Assembly (NCBI RefSeq): GCF_024494575.1
Contig: NZ_JANHDO010000002.1
Coordinates: 248,001-312,000, forward strand
Direction: 5' to 3'
Source: Halorubrum salinum
GTDB taxonomy: Archaea; Halobacteriota; Halobacteria; Halobacteriales; Haloferacaceae
DNA length: 64,000 nucleotides
The notes below the pieces were generated by a model. The model ran no database searches. It saw nothing but the letters and a program-made list of their open reading frames with translations, and had not been told where the DNA came from. The translations under genes were made by a program, and so were the position numbers. This document shows positions 60,704-64,000 of this stretch, piece after piece (the stretch's first letter is position 1; the number at the start of each line of letters is the position of its first letter).

Positions 60704-60970
60704 GTGGTCTCCACTACCGCGGTCAAACGCGCGCTCGCCGCGCTCGCGACACGGACCGACACCGCGACGTCTCCCGCCGTCGCCGTGATAGACGAGGCGG
60801 ACGCCGCGCGCACTGATCTCAGACGGGCCGCCGGATTCGTCCGCGCCGTCGGACTCGATCGCCTGCGCGAGGCGATCGCGACCGCCGAGCGCGACGGCGA
60901 CGACGCGGCGGCAGAGCGAGGTCGCGAGGCGCTCGACGCGTATCGGCGGTTCCGGGCCGCCGCCGGCTGA
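60704..60970 (+). CDS. Small haloarchaeal helical protein (DUF7855-like)
   Basis: From a GTG start, 88 residues form three amphipathic helices rich in Ala, Arg and Asp (AVKRALAALATRTD, AVIDEADAARTDLRRAAGFVRAVG and ERGREALDAYRRFRAAAG). No motif or membrane segment. It lies 79 bases upstream of mre11 and may be co-transcribed with mre11-rad50. I recall the family as DUF7855. Confidence 0.7.
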   Translation: MVSTTAVKRALAALATRTDTATSPAVAVIDEADAARTDLRRAAGFVRAVGLDRLREAIATAERDGDDAAAERGREALDAYRRFRAAAG

Positions 60971-61049
60971 TCCCGATCGGACTGGTCGCGTCGGCGAGGC
61001 ACCGTTCCCCCGGAACCCCTAAACCCGATACCGGCCAAGACGCGGACAG

Positions 61050-62372
61050 ATGACACGGGTGATCCACACCGGCGACACCCACATCGGGTACGCGCAGTAC
61101 CACTCGCCGGTCCGACGCCGAGACTTCCTCGACGCGTTCGCCGCCGTGGTCGACGACGCCGTCGACGGCGACGTCGACGCCGTCGTCCACGCGGGCGACC
61201 TCTTCCACGACCGGCGGCCGGAACTTCCCGACCTGATGGGGACGATCTCCGTCCTCCGACGGCTCGACGACGCCGGAATTCCCTTCCTCGCGGTGGTCGG
61301 CAACCACGAGTCGACGCGGGGCGGCCAGTGGCTCGACCTGTTCGAGCGGCTGGGGCTCGCGACCCGCCTCGGCGACGCGCCGACCGTCGTCGGCGACACC
61401 GCCTTCTACGGGCTCGATCACGTTCCCGTCTCCCGTCGCGACGACCTCGACTACGCGTTCGCCGACCACGACGCGGAGTACGCCGCCTTAGTCGCCCACG
61501 GCCTGTTCGAGCCGTTCGGCTACGCCGACTGGGACACGGAGGAGGTGCTCGCGGAGAGCGACGTGGCGTTCGACGCGATGCTCCTCGGCGACAACCACAC
61601 GCCGGACGTCGCCGAGGTCGCGGGCACGTGGGTCACCTACCCGGGATCGACGGAGCGCGCGAGCGCGAGCGAGACGGAGGGCAGGGGATACAACCTCGTC
61701 ACCTTCGACGCGGACGCCGCGGGCGGCGACGACCGCGTGGAGATCCGACGGCGCGCGCTCGACACGCGTCCGTTCGTCTTCGTCGAGGTCGACCTCCGCG
61801 AGGGCGAAGGCGAGTCGCGCGTTCGCGAGCAGGTGCGCCAGCACGATCTGGACGACGCAGTCGTCCTCGTCGACGTGACCGGCGGGGGCGACCCGGTCAC
61901 GCCGGCCGCGGTCGAGGCGTTCGCGACCGACGAGGGCGCGCTCATCGCCCGCGTGACCGACCGCCGAGAGGTCGAGACGGAGACCGAGGTAGACGTGAGC
62001 TTCGCGGACCCCGAAGACGCCGTCCGCGAGCGCCTCGACGGGATGTCGCTCTCACCGGCCGCGACCGACGTCGAGGACGCGGTCCGGTCGGAGACCGTCT
62101 CAGACAGCAACGTCAGGGAGACGGTGAAACGACGCGTCGAAGAGCGGCTCGACGATCTCGACGCGTTCGATTCCGGGGGAGAGGGCGGAAACGAGGACTC
62201 GGCGTCCGGCGGGATCGACACGTCTGACGGCGCCGACGAACCGTCCACCGACGATGCGGACCCGACCGACAGCACTGACGACGCGGACGGCGACGCAGAC
62301 GCCGATGACGACGCGGACACCGATGACTCCGATCCGACCGACGGCCAAGTCTCCATGGAGGACTACCTGTGA
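61050..62372 (+). CDS. mre11: DNA double-strand-break repair nuclease Mre11
   Basis: Mn-dependent nuclease of the Mre11-Rad50 complex. The 440-residue protein has phosphoesterase motifs GDTHIG (8-13; Asp9, His11), GDLFHD (about 49-54), GNHES, and the His motifs AHGLFEPFG and LGDNHTPD. The C-terminal third is a Rad50-binding/capping region followed by about 60 acidic low-complexity residues and a conserved-looking tail QVSMEDYL that fits a PIP-box. Its stop overlaps the rad50 GTG by four bases. Confidence 0.96.
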   Translation: MTRVIHTGDTHIGYAQYHSPVRRRDFLDAFAAVVDDAVDGDVDAVVHAGDLFHDRRPELPDLMGTISVLRRLDDAGIPFLAVVGNHESTRGGQWLDLFERLGLATRLGDAPTVVGDTAFYGLDHVPVSRRDDLDYAFADHDAEYAALVAHGLFEPFGYADWDTEEVLAESDVAFDAMLLGDNHTPDVAEVAGTWVTYPGSTERASASETEGRGYNLVTFDADAAGGDDRVEIRRRALDTRPFVFVEVDLREGEGESRVREQVRQHDLDDAVVLVDVTGGGDPVTPAAVEAFATDEGALIARVTDRREVETETEVDVSFADPEDAVRERLDGMSLSPAATDVEDAVRSETVSDSNVRETVKRRVEERLDDLDAFDSGGEGGNEDSASGGIDTSDGADEPSTDDADPTDSTDDADGDADADDDADTDDSDPTDGQVSMEDYL

Positions 62373-64000
62373 ACTTCGACCGCGTCCGGCTCTCGAACTT
62401 CAAGCCCTACGGCGACGCCGACCTTCGGCTGACGGAGGGCGTCACCGTCATCCACGGTCTCAACGGGAGCGGGAAGTCCTCGCTCCTGGAGGCGTGTTTC
62501 TTCGCGTTGTACGGCTCGACGGCGCTCGATGGGACGCTCGACGACGTGATCACGAACGGCGAGGAGGAGACGGAGGTGGAGCTGTGGTTCACGCACGACG
62601 GCGCGTCCTACCGCGTCGAGCGACGACTCAAGGCGTACGACGGGCGGATCGACCACCAGTGCACCCTCGAAGCGACGGACGGAAGCGACGTGACCCGCGA
62701 CGGCGCGCGCGCGGTCCGCGAGTTCGTCACCGAACTCCTCCGGATGGACGCCGAGGCGTTCGTCAACTGCGCGTACGTCCGGCAGGGCGAGGTGAACAAG
62801 CTGATCAACGCCACACCCTGCGAGCGCCAGGACACGATCGACGACCTGCTCCAGCTCGGGAAGCTGGAGGAGTACCGCGAGCGCGCGGGCGACGCCCGCC
62901 TCGGCGTCGAGGACGTGTTGGAGAACCGCCGCGGGCGGCTCGACCAGCTCGACGACCAGATCGGAACGAAGGAAGCGAAGAACCTCCACGACCGGCTCAA
63001 CGAGCTCGAAAGCGACCTCACGGCGGTCACGGGGGAGATCGACCGGTACGAGACGCAGCGCGAGCAGGCGAAACAGACCCGAGAGGCGGCCGCCGAGACG
63101 CTCTCGACCCACGCGGAGAAACGGGAGAAACTGGAGGCGGTCGAAGCGGAGATCGACGAGATCGAAGCGGCGATCCGGGCGACCGAACGGAAGCGAGACG
63201 AGCACCGCGACGCGATCCGCGAGGCTCGCGAGCGGATCGGAGAGGTCGAAAGCGAGATCGCCGACCGACTCGACGACGCCGGGCTCGACGCGGCGAGCGA
63301 GGAGGCCATCGTCGAGCGCCGCGAGGAGCTCGACGACCGCGAGAGCGAGATCCGCGAGGAGCTCGACGACGAGCGGGTGAGCGCCGAGGCGTTCCGGAAT
63401 CAGGCGACGAACCTCGCCGGGAAGGCGGACGACCGCGACGAGCGCGCCGCGGAGGTTGAGTCCGAGGCCGACGACCTCGACGCCGAGGCCGAGGCGGCCG
63501 CGGATGAGGCCGACGAGCGAGAGGCGTCGATCGAGGAGCTCCGCGAGGAGGCCGAGACGCTGCGCGAGCGGTTCGCGACCGCCGACGCCGACGTCGATCG
63601 CGACGGGGTGACCGACCGGCGGGAGGCCCTCCGCGAGCGGCGCGGCGAGGTCCGCGAGCGGATCGCGGAGCTGACCGCGGAGCTGAAGAACGCCCGCCAG
63701 CGCGTCGAGGAGGCCGAAGAGCTGCTCGCGGCCGGGAAGTGTCCCGAGTGCGGCCAGCCGGTCGAGGACTCCCCGCACGCGAGCGGGATCGACGAGGACC
63801 GCGAGCGAGTCGCCGAGCTGGAAGCGGAACTGGCGGACGCCCGCGAGCGCGAGCGCGGCCTCGACGAGCGGGTCGAAGAGCTGGACGACCTCGCGAGCGC
63901 GGCCGATCGGCTCGACGAGATAGACGAGCGGGTCGAGACTCTCGATGAGCGGGTCGACGAGAAGCGTTCGGAGACGGAACGGAAGCGGGAGGCGGCCGCG
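62369..64000 (+). CDS. rad50: Rad50 ATPase (partial, runs off window end)
   Basis: SMC-like partner of Mre11; the first 544 residues are present and the frame is open at the window edge. It starts with GTG overlapping the mre11 stop. Walker A is GLNGSGKSS at 30-38, and the Q-loop region YVRQGEVNKLI follows near 145-155. The first coiled-coil arm runs from about 165 to 450, and the zinc hook CPEC is at 458-461. The returning coil follows; the C-terminal ATPase lobe lies beyond 64000. Confidence 0.97.
   Translation, partial: MNFDRVRLSNFKPYGDADLRLTEGVTVIHGLNGSGKSSLLEACFFALYGSTALDGTLDDVITNGEEETEVELWFTHDGASYRVERRLKAYDGRIDHQCTLEATDGSDVTRDGARAVREFVTELLRMDAEAFVNCAYVRQGEVNKLINATPCERQDTIDDLLQLGKLEEYRERAGDARLGVEDVLENRRGRLDQLDDQIGTKEAKNLHDRLNELESDLTAVTGEIDRYETQREQAKQTREAAAETLSTHAEKREKLEAVEAEIDEIEAAIRATERKRDEHRDAIREARERIGEVESEIADRLDDAGLDAASEEAIVERREELDDRESEIREELDDERVSAEAFRNQATNLAGKADDRDERAAEVESEADDLDAEAEAAADEADEREASIEELREEAETLRERFATADADVDRDGVTDRREALRERRGEVRERIAELTAELKNARQRVEEAEELLAAGKCPECGQPVEDSPHASGIDEDRERVAELEAELADARERERGLDERVEELDDLASAADRLDEIDERVETLDERVDEKRSETERKREAAA

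Noticed and set aside
62363-63778. Minus-strand open frame of 471 codons opposite rad50
   Set aside because: Rad50 on the plus strand has Walker A, Q-loop and zinc hook; the opposite frame shows only Leu/Val-rich shadow sequence.

Overview
The window is a stretch of haloarchaeal chromosome, probably Halorubrum or a close relative (genus is inference). The evidence is very high GC, strongly acidic proteins, TATA boxes about 25-30 bases before start codons with little or no leader, and a purely archaeal or haloarchaeal gene set: PAN, aRF1, family B DNA polymerase with an intein, the CTP-dependent riboflavin kinase RbkR, GGGP synthase, amphi-Trp protein, DpsA, Mre11-Rad50. Genes are dense, on both strands, with many 1-4 base start/stop overlaps. 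No insertion sequence, prophage, CRISPR array or rRNA was seen.

Layout. 213-1675: ribB and rbkR as a minus-strand operon with a candidate operator. 1951-2022: tRNA-Ala(CGC). 2672-5196: secreted nuclease, then an iron/manganese-type regulatory patch (DtxR-like regulator, two small proteins, amphi-Trp protein, DpsA) carrying TTTAGG-N4-CCTAAA operators. 5651-13293: mixed metabolism and unknowns (MFS transporter, MaoC hydratase, RNase R-like nuclease, MULAN/GIDE-like membrane protein, prephenate dehydratase). 13437-19805: CbiX, DR2241-family protein, topoisomerase I, histidine kinase. 19851-23906 (minus): DUF192, glutaredoxin, purine permease, GfcR-type regulator, prenyl synthase. 24059-27190: ArgS, aRF1. 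27208-31996 (minus): sufCBD with a ferritin-like protein and a second DtxR-family regulator. 32134-36246 (minus): PolB with a 439-residue intein in the catalytic YGDTDS motif. 36342-46163: small haloarchaeal proteins, MBL hydrolase, DUF99, family 4 UDG, HisH, two zinc-ribbon proteins, a UvrD-type helicase overlapping a degenerate M24 peptidase, riboflavin synthase, GGGP synthase.

46286-56119 is the most system-like region: a type IV pilus/Tad-like machine with a secretion ATPase, a double-length TadB/TadC-like membrane platform, several single-TM pilin- or pseudopilin-like proteins and a 1080-residue surface protein. It consists of three transcription units. Each starts with the same element, TTATAT-N6-CCGCGGCCA-N8-start codon, with identical spacing, which looks like a cluster-specific promoter/operator.

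56213-64000: DUF5791 protein, SDR epimerase, membrane-anchored DHH phosphoesterase, tiny membrane protein, PAN (minus), winged-helix regulator, Mre11, and Rad50, which runs off the window end. Several repair/replication proteins (PolB, UDG, Mre11) end in PCNA-binding (PIP-box) type peptides. DUF numbers given for haloarchaeal families are from memory and should be confirmed by profile search.
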